A stretch of 64,000 nt of DNA from Variovorax sp. 54 (GTDB taxonomy: Bacteria; Pseudomonadota; Gammaproteobacteria; Burkholderiales; Burkholderiaceae_C). Both the position numbers and the translations under genes were made by a program. Below, piece after piece: positions 1 through 9,151 of this stretch. The notes beneath the pieces are model-generated. The model was not told where the DNA came from. It did no database searches and was given only the letters and a program-made list of their open reading frames with translations. How positions within the stretch are numbered: position 1 is the stretch's first letter; every line of letters starts with the position of its first letter. Location: contig NZ_PEFF01000001.1 in assembly GCF_002754375.1 (NCBI RefSeq), forward strand, positions 1,922,001-1,986,000. The letters are read 5' to 3'.

Positions 1-28
1 TCTTGGCTTCGGTGGCGGTGATCTGCAT
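1..28 (-). CDS. 5' end of a probable Phd/YefM-type antitoxin (partial)
   Basis: Only the first nine codons fall inside the window, reading M-Q-I-T-A-T-E-A-K on the minus strand. A GGAG ribosome binding site lies a few bases upstream of the ATG. Many Phd/YefM antitoxins begin with a very similar I-T-A-T-E-A-K-N-R-L/F motif, the first strand and helix of their DNA-binding domain. A well-spaced promoter and an imperfect palindrome lie directly upstream, as expected for an autoregulated toxin-antitoxin operon. The family call rests on nine residues plus this context, so it is tentative. That a gene starts here is better supported. Confidence 0.4.
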
Positions 29-53
29 GGCTGGCTCCGGGGAGTGATTAGCC

Positions 54-82
54 ATTTTAGCCAATCACCCTGCCCGTGCCAA
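54..82 (-). promoter_or_regulatory. Sigma-70 promoter with overlapping palindrome, upstream of the left-edge gene
   Basis: Read on the minus strand, a -35 box TTGGCA (77-82) is separated by exactly 17 bases from a -10 box TAAAAT (54-59). Transcription should begin near 47, about 20 bases before the ATG at 28. An imperfect inverted repeat, GTGATT (44-49) and AATCAC (63-68), is centred on the -10 box. A repressor bound there would block RNA polymerase. Confidence 0.6.
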
Positions 83-92
83 CCGACCGGCC

Positions 93-1901
93 TCAGGCCG
101 CGGCTTGCGGCGTGTTGCGCAGCTTGATGTGCAGTTCGCGCAGCTGCTTCTCGTCGACCGGGCTCGGCGCCTGCGTCAGCAGGTCTTGCGCGCGCTGGGT
201 CTTGGGGAAGGCGATCACGTCGCGGATCGACTCGGCGCCGGTCATGAGCATGACGAGACGGTCCAGGCCGATGGCGATGCCGCCGTGCGGCGGGGCGCCG
301 TACTGCAGCGCGTCCAGCAGGAAGCCGAACTTGAGCTGCGCGTCTTCGGCGCTGATCTTCAGCGCGCGGAACACCTTGCTCTGCACTTCCTCGCGGTGGA
401 TACGCACCGAGCCGCCCCCCATCTCGATGCCGTTGAGCACCATGTCGTAGGCCTTGGCAATGCACTTCTCGGGCGCGGTGTCCATGAGGTCTTCATGGCC
501 GTCCTTCGGTGCGGTGAACGGGTGGTGCACGGCGCTCCAGCGCTGGCCTTCCTCGTCGAACTCGAACATCGGGAAGTCGACCACCCACAGCGGGGCCCAG
601 CGGTCCTCGAAGAGGCCGGCCTTCTTGCCGAAGGCGCTGTGGCCGATCTTCACGCGCAGCGCGCCGATGGCGTCGTTGACGACCTTTTCCTTGTCGGCGC
701 CGAAGAACAGGATGTCGCCGTTGCGGGCGCCGGTGCGGGCGATGATCTCGGCCAGCGTGGCGTCGTCGAGGTTCTTGACGATCGGGCTTTGCAGGCCTTC
801 GCGGCCGGCGGCTGCGTCGTTGACCTTGATGTAGGCCAGGCCCTTGGCGCCGTAGATCTTCACGAACTCCTGGTACGCGTCGATCTCGCCGCGCGACAGG
901 CCGCCCTCGGCACCGCCGCCGGGCACGCGCAGTGCGACGACGCGGCCGCCGGTCATGGTGGCGGCATTCGAGAACACCTTGAACTCGACGCGCTTCATCA
1001 GCTCGGTGAGTTCGGTGAATTCGAGCTTCACGCGCAGGTCGGGCTTGTCCGAGCCGTACTTGAACATCGCGTCGGCGTAGCTCATGGTCGGGAACACCGG
1101 CAGGTCGATGTCCGCGGCGTTGCGGAACATGGTGCGGACCATGCCTTCGAACATCTCGCGGATTTCTTCTTCGGCGAGGAACGAGGTCTCGATGTCGATC
1201 TGCGTGAACTCAGGCTGGCGGTCGGCGCGCAGGTCTTCGTCGCGGAAGCACTTCACGATCTGGTAGTAGCGGTCGTAGCCGGCCACCATCAGGAGCTGCT
1301 TGAAGAGCTGGGGTGACTGCGGCAGCGCGAAGAAGCTGCCGTCGTGCACGCGGCTGGGCACGAGGTAGTCGCGCGCGCCTTCGGGCGTGGACTTGCCGAG
1401 CATCGGCGTCTCGATGTCGATGAAGCCGTTGGCGTCGAGGAACTTGCGCGTTTCCATCGTCACCTTGTAGCGCAGCATCATGTTGCGCTGCATAGCCGGG
1501 CGACGCAGGTCGAGCACGCGGTGCGTGAGGCGGGTGGTTTCCGACAGGTTGTCGTCGTCCAGCAGGAACGGGGGCGTGACCGAGGGGTTCAGCACCTTCA
1601 GTTCGTGGCACAGCACTTCGATCTTGCCGCTCTTGAGGCTGTCGTTGGTCGTGCCTTCGGGGCGCGAACGCACCAAGCCGGTGATCTGCACGCAGAACTC
1701 GTTGCGCAGGTTCTCGGCCACGGCGAAGGTCGAGGCGCGGTCGGGGTCGCACACCACCTGCACGTAGCCTTCGCGGTCGCGCACATCGATGAAGATCACG
1801 CCGCCGTGGTCACGGCGACGGTTGACCCACCCGCACAGGGTGACGGTCTGGCCCAACAGGGCTTCGGTCACAAGACCGCAATAGTGAGTACGCATGGCCA
1901 T
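93..1901 (-). CDS. aspS: Aspartyl-tRNA synthetase
   Basis: Class II aminoacyl-tRNA synthetase that charges tRNA-Asp, and possibly tRNA-Asn if non-discriminating. It is 602 residues, the usual bacterial length. An N-terminal OB-fold anticodon-binding domain begins T-H-Y-C-G. Class II motif 2 reads [14 protein letters not shown] near residue 222. A GAD insertion domain follows, and motif 3 (G-I-A-I-G-L-D-R-L) lies near residue 545. Two ATGs are possible (M-A-M-R-T-H); the second would match many homologues, so the start is uncertain by two codons. It is the last gene of the fmdB-DUF502-aspS unit, with 38 bases separating it from the DUF502 gene. Confidence 0.97.
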   Translation of the reverse strand: MAMRTHYCGLVTEALLGQTVTLCGWVNRRRDHGGVIFIDVRDREGYVQVVCDPDRASTFAVAENLRNEFCVQITGLVRSRPEGTTNDSLKSGKIEVLCHELKVLNPSVTPPFLLDDDNLSETTRLTHRVLDLRRPAMQRNMMLRYKVTMETRKFLDANGFIDIETPMLGKSTPEGARDYLVPSRVHDGSFFALPQSPQLFKQLLMVAGYDRYYQIVKCFRDEDLRADRQPEFTQIDIETSFLAEEEIREMFEGMVRTMFRNAADIDLPVFPTMSYADAMFKYGSDKPDLRVKLEFTELTELMKRVEFKVFSNAATMTGGRVVALRVPGGGAEGGLSRGEIDAYQEFVKIYGAKGLAYIKVNDAAAGREGLQSPIVKNLDDATLAEIIARTGARNGDILFFGADKEKVVNDAIGALRVKIGHSAFGKKAGLFEDRWAPLWVVDFPMFEFDEEGQRWSAVHHPFTAPKDGHEDLMDTAPEKCIAKAYDMVLNGIEMGGGSVRIHREEVQSKVFRALKISAEDAQLKFGFLLDALQYGAPPHGGIAIGLDRLVMLMTGAESIRDVIAFPKTQRAQDLLTQAPSPVDEKQLRELHIKLRNTPQAAA

Positions 1902-1939
1902 AGGAAGGACTTCCGGCGCCGTCGTGGCGCGTTCGTTTT

Positions 1940-2572
1940 TTATGAGTTGGATGGCTTCACCGTCACCGCGGGGGGGCTGCCTGGAACGACCACCCCCATC
2001 GAGACGATGTACTTGAGCGCTTCGTCCACGCTCATCTGGAGTTCGATGCAGTCGCTGCGCTTGAGCATCACGAAGTAGCCGCCCGTGGGATTGGGCGTGG
2101 TCGGCACGTAGACGCTGAGGAACTCGCCCTCGCCCAGGTGCTCGGCGACTTCATTGCCGGGCGCGCCGGTGACGAAGGCGATGGTCCACACGTTTTCGCG
2201 CGGCCACTGGATCAGCACCGCGGTGCGAAAGGCATTGCCGTTCTCGGAGAACAGCGTGTCCGACACCTGCTTGACGCTCGAATAGATCGAGCGCACCACC
2301 GGAATGCGGCGCACCACGGCGTCGCCCCAGCCGAGCAGGCGCTTGCCGACGAAGTTGCTGGCCGTGGCGCCCACCACCAGCAGGATCGCCAGCGTGAGCA
2401 GCACGCCCAAGCCGCGCACCTTGTGGTCGCTGAGCCAGAGCTGCCACTGCTCGGGCAGCAGCCACAGCGTCTGGTCGAGCGTGCCGATGATCCAGTTCAG
2501 CACGCCGAGCGTGATGACCAGCGGCACGATCACCAGCAAGCCGGACAGCAGCCATTTGCGCAGGGCGGACAT
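1940..2572 (-). CDS. DUF502 family inner-membrane protein
   Basis: A 210-residue protein with two clear hydrophobic segments: residues about 8-30 ([13 protein letters not shown]) and about 53-78. A soluble C-terminal domain contains the family-typical T-P-N-P-T-G-G-Y-F motif. DUF502 proteins are widespread and of unknown function. The gene lies 14 bases after fmdB and is followed by aspS, an order common in Burkholderiales, so co-transcription from the promoter near 2984 is likely. No catalytic residues are recognisable. Confidence 0.9.
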   Translation of the reverse strand: MSALRKWLLSGLLVIVPLVITLGVLNWIIGTLDQTLWLLPEQWQLWLSDHKVRGLGVLLTLAILLVVGATASNFVGKRLLGWGDAVVRRIPVVRSIYSSVKQVSDTLFSENGNAFRTAVLIQWPRENVWTIAFVTGAPGNEVAEHLGEGEFLSVYVPTTPNPTGGYFVMLKRSDCIELQMSVDEALKYIVSMGVVVPGSPPAVTVKPSNS

Positions 2573-2586
2573 GGGAGAGGGTTCCG

Positions 2587-2922
2587 TCAGTCGCCGCTCT
2601 TGGCGGCAGCCGGTGCAGCGGGGGCCGGCGCGGGCGCCGGTGCGGGGCTGGCGGCGGAGGACGAGGAAGACGCGTCGGCCGACTTGGCACCGTCGCCGGA
2701 AGCAGCGGGCGCCGTGGCGGGCTCGGACTTCTTGCCGCTGCCCTCACGGAAGTCGGTCACGTACCAGCCCGAGCCCTTGAGCTGGAAGCCGGCGGCGGTG
2801 ACCTGCTTTTCAAATGCGCTCGCACCGCATTCCGGGCACACCGAGAGTGGCGTGTCCGACATCTTCTGCAGAACGTCCTTGGCAAAGCCGCAGGAACTGC
2901 ACTTGTAGGCGTAAATGGGCAT
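2587..2922 (-). CDS. FmdB family zinc-ribbon protein
   Basis: A 111-residue protein with an N-terminal FmdB/CxxC zinc ribbon: M-P-I-Y-A-Y-K-C-S-S-C-G, then C-P-E-C-G about 20 residues later. Together these give the four zinc ligands. A conserved G-S-G-W-Y-V-T-D segment follows. The last 40 residues are a low-complexity tail of Ser, Ala and alternating Ala-Pro, probably disordered. FmdB proteins are presumed small regulators or adaptors, but their role is not established. This is the first gene of the fmdB-DUF502-aspS unit. Confidence 0.92.
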   Translation of the reverse strand: MPIYAYKCSSCGFAKDVLQKMSDTPLSVCPECGASAFEKQVTAAGFQLKGSGWYVTDFREGSGKKSEPATAPAASGDGAKSADASSSSSAASPAPAPAPAPAAPAAAKSGD

Positions 2923-2983
2923 GGAAAATCGGGTGGGAATGGGGGGCGTAGCAACTCGCAGCGAGCCGCTCGCAAAGCCCTCG

Positions 2984-2989
2984 ATTATA
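2984..2989 (-). promoter_or_regulatory. -10 box for the fmdB-DUF502-aspS operon
   Basis: A perfect TATAAT lies on the minus strand 62 bases before the fmdB ATG. The -35 region is GC-rich and has no good TTGACA match. The predicted leader is about 55 bases. Confidence 0.45.
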
Positions 2990-3037
2990 GGGGCGACCCC
3001 GCCAGCAGGGGCCGCAGGGGTGCGGCCCTGCCCGCCG

Positions 3038-4486
3038 TCAGGCCGGCTCGGTCGCCAGGAGGCGGTGCGGCGTGTGAGTGTTCGCTATCCATTGCGGCAT
3101 CAGCGAGCCGGTGACCATGCCCGCGAACGAGGACAGCACGCCGGCCAGCTGGGCCGGGAAGGCGGTGCCCCAGGGCATCGCCATGAACAGCAGCCAGACG
3201 CCGATGCCGCCGGCGATCGAGGCGATGGCGCCTTGCGTGGTGGCGCGGCGCCAGTACAGGCCGCAGACCAGCGGCACGAAGGCCCCCACCAGCGGCACCT
3301 GGTAGGCGCCCGACACCAGTTCGTAGATCGGCGTGCCCTGCATGCGGATCGCGTAGGCCAGCACGGCGGCGCTGAACACCAGCACCGTGATGCGCATGGT
3401 CATCAGGTTCTGGCGGTCGGTGCCGGCGGGGCGGAACTGGCGCCAGATGTTCTCGGTGAAGGTGACGCTGGGCGCCAGCAAGGTGGCCGAGGCGGTCGAC
3501 TTGATGGCCGACAGCAGCGCGCCGAAGAACAGCACCTGCATCACGAAGGGCATCTTCTGCAGCACCAGCGTGGGCAGCACCTTCTGCGGATCTTCCTTCA
3601 GCAGCACGGCCACCTCCTCCGGCATGATGAGGAGCGCACTGGCCACGAGGAACATCGGCACGAAAGCGAACAGGATGTACGCCACCCCGCCGATCACCGG
3701 GCCGCGCGTGGCGGCCTTCACGCTGTTGGCCGACATCACGCGCTGGAACACGTCCTGCTGCGGAATGGAGCCCAGCATCATCGTGATGGCCGCGGCAAAG
3801 AAGAACACCATGTCGTGCCAGTTGGGCTCGGGCCAGAACTTGAAGAGGTCCTTGCTGACCGCGAAGGCGATCACCTTGTCGGCGCCGCCGGCCATGTCGC
3901 CCGCGAACATCGCGATGACCGCCAGGCCGATGACCAGGATGATCATCTGGATGAAGTCGGTCACGGCCACCGACCACATGCCGCCGAAGAGCGTGTAGGC
4001 CAGGATCGAGACCACGCCGATCACCATGCCCACCGGGATGCTGATGGCGCCGGCCGACAGCACGTTGAACACCAGCCCCAGCGCCGTGACCTGCGCCGAC
4101 ACCCAGCCCAGGTAGCTCAGCATGATGATCAGCGAGCAGGCCACTTCCACGCTGCGGCCGTAGCGCTCGCGGTAGTAGTCGCTGATGGTCAGCAACGTCA
4201 TGCGGTACAGCTTGCCCGCGAAGAACAGGCCCACCAGGATCAGGCAGGTGCCCGCGCCGAACGGGTCTTCGACCACGCCGCTCAGGCCGCCTTCGATGAA
4301 CTTGGCCGGAATGCCGAGCACCGTCTCGGACCCGAACCAGGTCGCGAAGGTGGTCGTGACGATCATGAACAGCGGCAGGTGCCGCCCCGCGATCGCGAAG
4401 TCGGTGGTGTTCTTCACCCGTTTGGCCGCATACAGGCCGATGGCGATGGTGACCAGCAGATAGACGATGACCAGCGTCAACAACAC
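3038..4486 (-). CDS. Sodium:solute symporter (SSS/SLC5 family)
   Basis: A transporter of 482 residues with about 13 hydrophobic segments, belonging to the sodium:solute symporter family. The N-terminal region carries the recognisable W-F-G-S-E-T-V-L-G-I-P segment, and family features run throughout. The substrate cannot be read from sequence; proline, pantothenate and carboxylates are typical. I chose the GTG start at 4486 because GGAGGAG lies at 4494-4500 with ideal spacing. The reading frame stays open upstream, but that would overlap ubiB and add a cysteine-rich non-membrane leader. It sits 19 bases after ubiB and may be co-transcribed with it. Confidence 0.9.
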   Translation of the reverse strand: MLLTLVIVYLLVTIAIGLYAAKRVKNTTDFAIAGRHLPLFMIVTTTFATWFGSETVLGIPAKFIEGGLSGVVEDPFGAGTCLILVGLFFAGKLYRMTLLTISDYYRERYGRSVEVACSLIIMLSYLGWVSAQVTALGLVFNVLSAGAISIPVGMVIGVVSILAYTLFGGMWSVAVTDFIQMIILVIGLAVIAMFAGDMAGGADKVIAFAVSKDLFKFWPEPNWHDMVFFFAAAITMMLGSIPQQDVFQRVMSANSVKAATRGPVIGGVAYILFAFVPMFLVASALLIMPEEVAVLLKEDPQKVLPTLVLQKMPFVMQVLFFGALLSAIKSTASATLLAPSVTFTENIWRQFRPAGTDRQNLMTMRITVLVFSAAVLAYAIRMQGTPIYELVSGAYQVPLVGAFVPLVCGLYWRRATTQGAIASIAGGIGVWLLFMAMPWGTAFPAQLAGVLSSFAGMVTGSLMPQWIANTHTPHRLLATEPA

Positions 4487-4505
4487 GGTGAAACTCCTCC
4501 AGCCT

Positions 4506-6071
4506 CTAGAACAAACGCACGCGCACCAGCAGTTGCATGGCGAGCAAACCCAGGACGAATCCGATGCCGCCATAAAGGATGGCCTGCAGCAGCCGGTTGG
4601 TGCGCTTCTGCGCGGCCAGCAGTTCCTGCAACTCGCGGCGGTGATCGGGCGGCCGATTTTCCAGGAAATCGTGCAGCAAGCGCGGCAATTGCGGCAGCAA
4701 TTTCGCGTAGCGCGGCGCCTCGGCCCGCAGCTGCTGGAACAGCTTCTTCGGTCCGATCTGGTCGAGCATCCACTTCTCGAGGAAAGGCTTGGCCGTGGCC
4801 CAGAGGTCGAGCTCGGGGTCGATGCTTCGGCCCAGGCCTTCGATGTTCAGCAAGGTCTTCTGCAGCAGCACGAGCTGCGGCTGGATCTCGACGTGGAAGC
4901 GGCGCGAGGTCTGGAACAGGCGCATCAGCACCATGCCCAGCGAGATTTCCTTCAATGGTCGGTCGAAGTACGGCTCGCACACGGTGCGGATCGCGGCCTC
5001 GAGTTCGTCGATGCGCGTGCCCTGGGGCACCCAGCCGCTCTCGAGGTGCAGCTCGGCCACGCGCTTGTAGTCGCGCCGGAAGAAGGCCGCGAAGTTCTGC
5101 GCGAGGTACTCCTTGTCGGACTCGGTGAGCGTGCCGATGATGCCGAAGTCGAGCGAGATGTAGCGCCCGAAAGTCTCGGGCGCCAGGCTCACCTGGATGT
5201 TGCCCGGGTGCATGTCGGCATGGAAGAAGCCGTCGCGGAACACCTGCGTGAAGAAGATCGTCACGCCGTCGCGCGCGAGCTTGGGAATATCGACGCCGGC
5301 CGCCCGCAGCTTGTCGAGCTGGGCAATGGGCACGCCGTTCATGCGCTCCATCACCATCACCTCGGGGTGGCAGAAGTCCCAGAACATCTCGGGGATCAGC
5401 ACCAGGTCGAGCGAGGCCATGTTGCGGCGCAGCTGCGCGGCGTTGGCCGCCTCGCGCACGAGGTCGAGCTCGTCGTGCAGGTACTTGTCGAACTCGCCGA
5501 CCACCTCGCGCGGCTTCAGGCGCTTGCCGTCGGCCGAGAGGCCTTCGATCCAGCCGGCCATCATGGCCATGAGGGCCAGGTCCTTCTCGATCACGCCGCG
5601 CATGTTGGGGCGCAGCACCTTCACCGCCACGTCGCGGATCTCGCCCTGGTTGGCGCGGATGGTCGCGAAGTGCACCTGCGCGATCGAGGCGCTGGCAATG
5701 GGCGTTTCGTCGAACTGCACGAACACGTCGCTCACCGGGCGGCGGAAGGCGCGCTCGATGGTTGCGACGGCCACCGCCGAAGGGAACGGCGGCACGCGGT
5801 CCTGCAGAAAGGCCAGCTCGTCGGCGATGTCGGGCGGCAGCAGGTCGCGCCGCGTGGACAGCACCTGTCCAAACTTCACGAAGATGGGGCCCAGCCGCTC
5901 CAGTGCCTCGCGCAGGCGCTGGCCGCGCGGCGCGTCGAGGTTGCGCCCGACAGAGACGATGCGTGCCACCACGCGCAGCCAGGGCTTCTGGAAGCTCGTG
6001 AGCACGAGCTCGTCCAGGCCATAGCGCAGTGCGACCCAGACGATGAACAGGCCGCGATAGAAGCGACTCAT
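4506..6071 (-). CDS. ubiB: UbiB, atypical kinase-like protein of ubiquinone biosynthesis
   Basis: A 521-residue ABC1/ADCK/UbiB-family protein. It carries the signature K-F-G-Q near residue 95, followed by R-R-D-L-L-P-P, a family-specific replacement of the protein-kinase glycine loop. Further on are a kinase-like A-V-K-V-L-R-P segment, a catalytic-loop-like H-A-D-M-H-P-G-N and the metal-binding D-F-G. Two membrane helices lie at the extreme C-terminus (about 480-518). UbiB is an ATPase needed for coenzyme Q assembly at the inner membrane. Its start overlaps the ubiJ-like stop by four bases (ATGA), so the two are probably translationally coupled. Confidence 0.96.
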   Translation of the reverse strand: MSRFYRGLFIVWVALRYGLDELVLTSFQKPWLRVVARIVSVGRNLDAPRGQRLREALERLGPIFVKFGQVLSTRRDLLPPDIADELAFLQDRVPPFPSAVAVATIERAFRRPVSDVFVQFDETPIASASIAQVHFATIRANQGEIRDVAVKVLRPNMRGVIEKDLALMAMMAGWIEGLSADGKRLKPREVVGEFDKYLHDELDLVREAANAAQLRRNMASLDLVLIPEMFWDFCHPEVMVMERMNGVPIAQLDKLRAAGVDIPKLARDGVTIFFTQVFRDGFFHADMHPGNIQVSLAPETFGRYISLDFGIIGTLTESDKEYLAQNFAAFFRRDYKRVAELHLESGWVPQGTRIDELEAAIRTVCEPYFDRPLKEISLGMVLMRLFQTSRRFHVEIQPQLVLLQKTLLNIEGLGRSIDPELDLWATAKPFLEKWMLDQIGPKKLFQQLRAEAPRYAKLLPQLPRLLHDFLENRPPDHRRELQELLAAQKRTNRLLQAILYGGIGFVLGLLAMQLLVRVRLF

Positions 6072-6634
6072 TCGGCGTGGCCCGCCGCACCGCCGGCACG
6101 GGCCGAGCGGTCGCCGACGAACTGGCGCAGCGCGCCCACCACGCGGCGCACGCCGTTGCCCAGCGTGTGCGCGGGCACGTCGCCGATCACACGGGCCAGG
6201 TCGTCCTCGACGTCCCAGCGCACGTGGTCGACCAGCCAGTTGACCTCGGCCGCGAGTTGCACGTCGCCGACGATCTGCACGGAAGGCTTGTCGCCGCGCA
6301 GCGTGGCGCGGGCGATGTCGAAGGGGGAGTCATCGATCACGGTGAGCGTGAGTTCGGGCGTGGAGCCGGCGGGTGCCAGATCGAGCAGGCCGGCCGGCGT
6401 GGCCACCAGCTCCATCGTCACGAAGCGCCACTGGAAGCGCACCACCCTGCCCTGCTGGCGCAGCAGCCGCTGCTGTGCTTCGGGCTCCTGCTGCAGCACA
6501 TGGTTCATGAACAGGACCACGCGGTGCTGGATCTCGTGGACTGCCCAGTCCGGCGGTTGCAGACGTTCGCCGATGCGGTTGAACAGGTCGCCGAGCAAAG
6601 AAAAAGGGGACGATGGTGTAGCCATGGTCCCCAT
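6068..6634 (-). CDS. ubiJ: UbiJ-like SCP2-domain protein, ubiquinone biosynthesis accessory factor
   Basis: A 188-residue protein whose N-terminal two-thirds resembles the sterol-carrier SCP2 fold found in UbiJ. It ends in an amphipathic helical region. UbiJ binds polyprenyl quinone intermediates and scaffolds the soluble Ubi complex. The assignment rests on length, the SCP2-like pattern and position directly before ubiB in a ubiE-Tim44-ubiJ-ubiB run. The start may be 6634 or the ATG three codons later at 6625; both have G-rich upstream sequence. Confidence 0.78.
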   Translation of the reverse strand: MGTMATPSSPFSLLGDLFNRIGERLQPPDWAVHEIQHRVVLFMNHVLQQEPEAQQRLLRQQGRVVRFQWRFVTMELVATPAGLLDLAPAGSTPELTLTVIDDSPFDIARATLRGDKPSVQIVGDVQLAAEVNWLVDHVRWDVEDDLARVIGDVPAHTLGNGVRRVVGALRQFVGDRSARAGGAAGHAE

Positions 6635-6682
6635 TATCCCGTCAGTGCCACAGACGAGTGGCAGCTGTGACTCAGGTTTTTG

Positions 6683-7687
6683 TCATTGCAGCGCTTGCAC
6701 GCCTGCGACCAACCAGCCGGCGCTGCCGGTCTTGGTCATGTTCCAGACTTCGCGGAACGGGGCCGGGCCCGCCGACGCGTCTTCGCGGATCATGCCGGAG
6801 AACTCCACGCTCGCCATGTAGGCGTCGGGCAGCTCTTCGATGCCCAGCAGCTTGGCGTCGAGCATCACGACTTCGGTCTTGTTCGACGAACCACCGGTGT
6901 GGCTGGCGCGATCGGCCAGCTGCGTGCGGATCTCTTCGACCATGCTGTCGGTCATCATGGAACGCAGCATCGACACGTCGGCGCGGTCCCAGGCGTCTTG
7001 CAGGGTCACGAAGTTGCGCTTGGCGGCGGTGAGGAAACCGTCGGCATCGAAGCCCGCGGGAACGCCCCAGGACTGCGAGCCGGCCAGTGCCGAACCGATC
7101 ATGCTGCCGCCGGCTGCGGCACCCGCGGCCGACAGGCTGCTGCCGTGCGATGCCGGTGCGGCGTCGAAGGCGGTGGCGTTGCGCTCCCACGGCCGTGCCG
7201 AGGCGTCGTTGCCGACGTTGGCCGGGCTGTACTGTGCCGGTGCGCGTGCATCGGCGGGGCTGCCGGCGCCCTGGAAGGCGAAAGCACCCTGGCGGTTGGC
7301 GTTGCCCGACGACGCGGCCGAGCGCGCCTTGAAGATGCGCCACACCGCGAGCGCGGCGAAGGCCAGCAGCGCGATCAGCAGGATGTTGGCGAAGCCGGCA
7401 CCCAGACCGAGCGAACTCGCAAGCCATGCCAGGCCGAGGCCGGCGGCGAGACCGCCGAGCATCGCGCCCCACGGACGCTTCGGTGCAGCGGCGGCGGGCG
7501 TTGCGGGCTTGGGCGCCGCATTGGTCGCGTTCTGCTGCGCGGGGGCCGCGGGCTGCGTGGCCTGGCGCTGCGTCACGTTGGACGACTGGCGACCGACGGA
7601 CTTGCCGCCGCCCATGCGTGCGGCTTCCGCCTGAACGCTCCCCAGCACCAGCGCTGCTGCCAAAAACAAAGAACCCAAACTCTTCAT
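6683..7687 (-). CDS. Exported/membrane Tim44-like domain protein
   Basis: A 334-residue protein. A signal peptide or anchor (M-K-S-L-G-S-L-F-L-A-A-A-L-V-L) is followed by a Gln/Ala-rich low-complexity stretch. Two hydrophobic segments with glycine-zipper character come next (about residues 90-135), then a long disordered linker. A C-terminal Tim44-like domain (about 215-334) ends with F-R-E-V-W-N-M-T-K. Tim44-like domains in bacteria are thought to bind membranes, and the role here is unknown. The ATG at 7687 was chosen because AGGAG lies just before it and the signal peptide starts there. It sits between ubiE and ubiJ, suggesting a link to quinone-pathway membranes. Confidence 0.85.
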   Translation of the reverse strand: MKSLGSLFLAAALVLGSVQAEAARMGGGKSVGRQSSNVTQRQATQPAAPAQQNATNAAPKPATPAAAAPKRPWGAMLGGLAAGLGLAWLASSLGLGAGFANILLIALLAFAALAVWRIFKARSAASSGNANRQGAFAFQGAGSPADARAPAQYSPANVGNDASARPWERNATAFDAAPASHGSSLSAAGAAAGGSMIGSALAGSQSWGVPAGFDADGFLTAAKRNFVTLQDAWDRADVSMLRSMMTDSMVEEIRTQLADRASHTGGSSNKTEVVMLDAKLLGIEELPDAYMASVEFSGMIREDASAGPAPFREVWNMTKTGSAGWLVAGVQALQ

Positions 7688-7728
7688 GCCGTCTCCTCTT
7701 GAGCGAAAAATTCGCGTCGTCATCGTGA

Positions 7729-8460
7729 TCAACACTTGATTCCAACATGGAGGGCTGCAATTCCCCCCGTCATATTGTGATAGTCCACATGTCCGAAACC
7801 GCCCTCTTTCATGAGGGTCTTGAGCTCCTCTTGCGAGGGATGCATCCGGATCGATTCGGCCAGGTAGCGGTAGCTCGCGTCGTCGCCGGCCACGAGCTTG
7901 CCCAGTCGCGGCAGCACATTGAACGAATACCAGTCGTAGGCCTTCGTGAGCGGCTTGGCGACCTTCGAGAACTCGAGCACCAGCAGCTTTCCGCGCGGCT
8001 TGAGCACGCGGTTCATCTCTTTGAGCGCGACGTCCTTGTGCGTCATGTTGCGCAGGCCGAAGGCCACGGTGACCACGTCGAAGTGGTTGTCGGGAAAGGG
8101 CAACTTTTCGGCGTCGCAGACCGTGGTGGGCAGCACCACGCCGGCGTCGAGCAGGCGGTTGCGGCCGGTGCGCAGCATGGCTTCGTTGATGTCGGTGTGA
8201 ACCACCTGGCCCGTGGCGCCGACCTTCTTCGAGAAGGCGAGCGCGAGGTCGCCGGTGCCGCCCGCGATGTCGAGCACGCGCGAGCCTTCGCCCACGTTCG
8301 CGACCATCACGGTGTAGGCCTTCCAGGCCCGGTGCAGGCCGGCCGACATCAGGTCGTTCATGATGTCGTAGCGCGAGGCCACCGAGTCGAAGACGCCGCG
8401 AACGCGTTGCGCCTTCTCGCTTTCGTCGACTTTCTCGAAGCCGAAGTGGGTTGTACTCAT
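7729..8460 (-). CDS. ubiE: UbiE, C-methyltransferase of ubiquinone/menaquinone biosynthesis
   Basis: A 243-residue SAM-dependent methyltransferase. Motif I ([10 protein letters not shown]) binds SAM near residue 61. The family-specific N-terminus [16 protein letters not shown] and the A-F-G-L-R-N motif are present. It methylates 2-polyprenyl-6-methoxy-1,4-benzoquinol in the coenzyme Q pathway. It heads the run ubiE, Tim44-like, ubiJ-like, ubiB. The 168 bases upstream hold an imperfect GCTAT/ATAGC hairpin (about 8583-8599) but no convincing promoter hexamer pair. Confidence 0.97.
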   Translation of the reverse strand: MSTTHFGFEKVDESEKAQRVRGVFDSVASRYDIMNDLMSAGLHRAWKAYTVMVANVGEGSRVLDIAGGTGDLALAFSKKVGATGQVVHTDINEAMLRTGRNRLLDAGVVLPTTVCDAEKLPFPDNHFDVVTVAFGLRNMTHKDVALKEMNRVLKPRGKLLVLEFSKVAKPLTKAYDWYSFNVLPRLGKLVAGDDASYRYLAESIRMHPSQEELKTLMKEGGFGHVDYHNMTGGIAALHVGIKC

Positions 8461-8628
8461 GCGGGGGATGTTAGGCCGGAAGGCATTCCTTCAAGGCGAC
8501 GACCCCGCGGGCACGGCGGACATTTGTTGCTTTTTCCTCCAACGGAGGGCCGCTGCAACGCGCGTCTTTGCTATGTGTAAGGCTATCTTTTCAATAGCAA
8601 CAGGGTATGTTTACCCTCGGTCTCGCGC

Positions 8629-9042
8629 TCAGTGGCTGCTGCAGGCGCTGCCGCCCTTGTCGGCCATCGGCGCATCGCGGTCCACACCGGCCGCGGCCAG
8701 GCGCCGCTCGTAGTCGGCCCACAGCTCCGCCTGCCGGGCACCCAGCTCATACAGCAGGCTCCAGGTGTAGATGCCGGTGTTGTGGCCGTCGCTGAAGACG
8801 GGCTGCACGGCGTAATTGCCGACCGGCTCCAGCCCCACCAATTCGACCTCGCGCTTGCCGGTCTGCAGCACCTCCTGCCCCGGGCCGTGGCCCTGCACTT
8901 CGGCCGACGGCGAGCAGATGCGCATCAGCTCGAAGGGAATGCGGAAGGTCGCGCCGTCCGAGAAGCCGACTTCGAGCACGCGCGACTGGCCATGCACGGT
9001 GATCGATTGGGGCGTCGGCGCGCCGGCTTGCAAACCTGCCAT
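8629..9042 (-). CDS. DUF971 / GBBH-like N-terminal domain protein
   Basis: A 137-residue single-domain protein of the DUF971 family, related to the N-terminal domain of gamma-butyrobetaine hydroxylases. Visible family features are the opening beta-rich segment with S-R-V-L-E-V-G-F-S-D-G, then P-F-E-L-M-R, and a V-G-N-Y-A-V-Q-P-V-F-S-D-G-H-N-T-G-I-Y-T-W core. Proposed roles in iron-sulfur or metal handling are not settled. It lies upstream of ubiE on the same strand, a common arrangement in this group. The C-terminus ends C-S-S-H. Confidence 0.88.
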   Translation of the reverse strand: MAGLQAGAPTPQSITVHGQSRVLEVGFSDGATFRIPFELMRICSPSAEVQGHGPGQEVLQTGKREVELVGLEPVGNYAVQPVFSDGHNTGIYTWSLLYELGARQAELWADYERRLAAAGVDRDAPMADKGGSACSSH

Positions 9043-9151
9043 GGGGAATCCGTTCGAAAGAAGGAAGAGAAGAGAGAAAAGGGATCGGAGTCGCGCAGTA
9101 TGCCGCGCGCTCTGCGGCGGCGTGCTGGTCGCCTGCGCTTAGCATTGCGGC

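Noticed and set aside
517..517. A stray finding entry at base 517
   Set aside because: It reflects confusion of a residue number in the sensor kinase with a base position. No signal exists there and it should be ignored.
4487..4573. Upstream extension of the sodium:solute symporter
   Set aside because: It overlaps ubiB and encodes a Cys/Trp-rich leader unlike the family. GTG 4486 has an excellent ribosome binding site.
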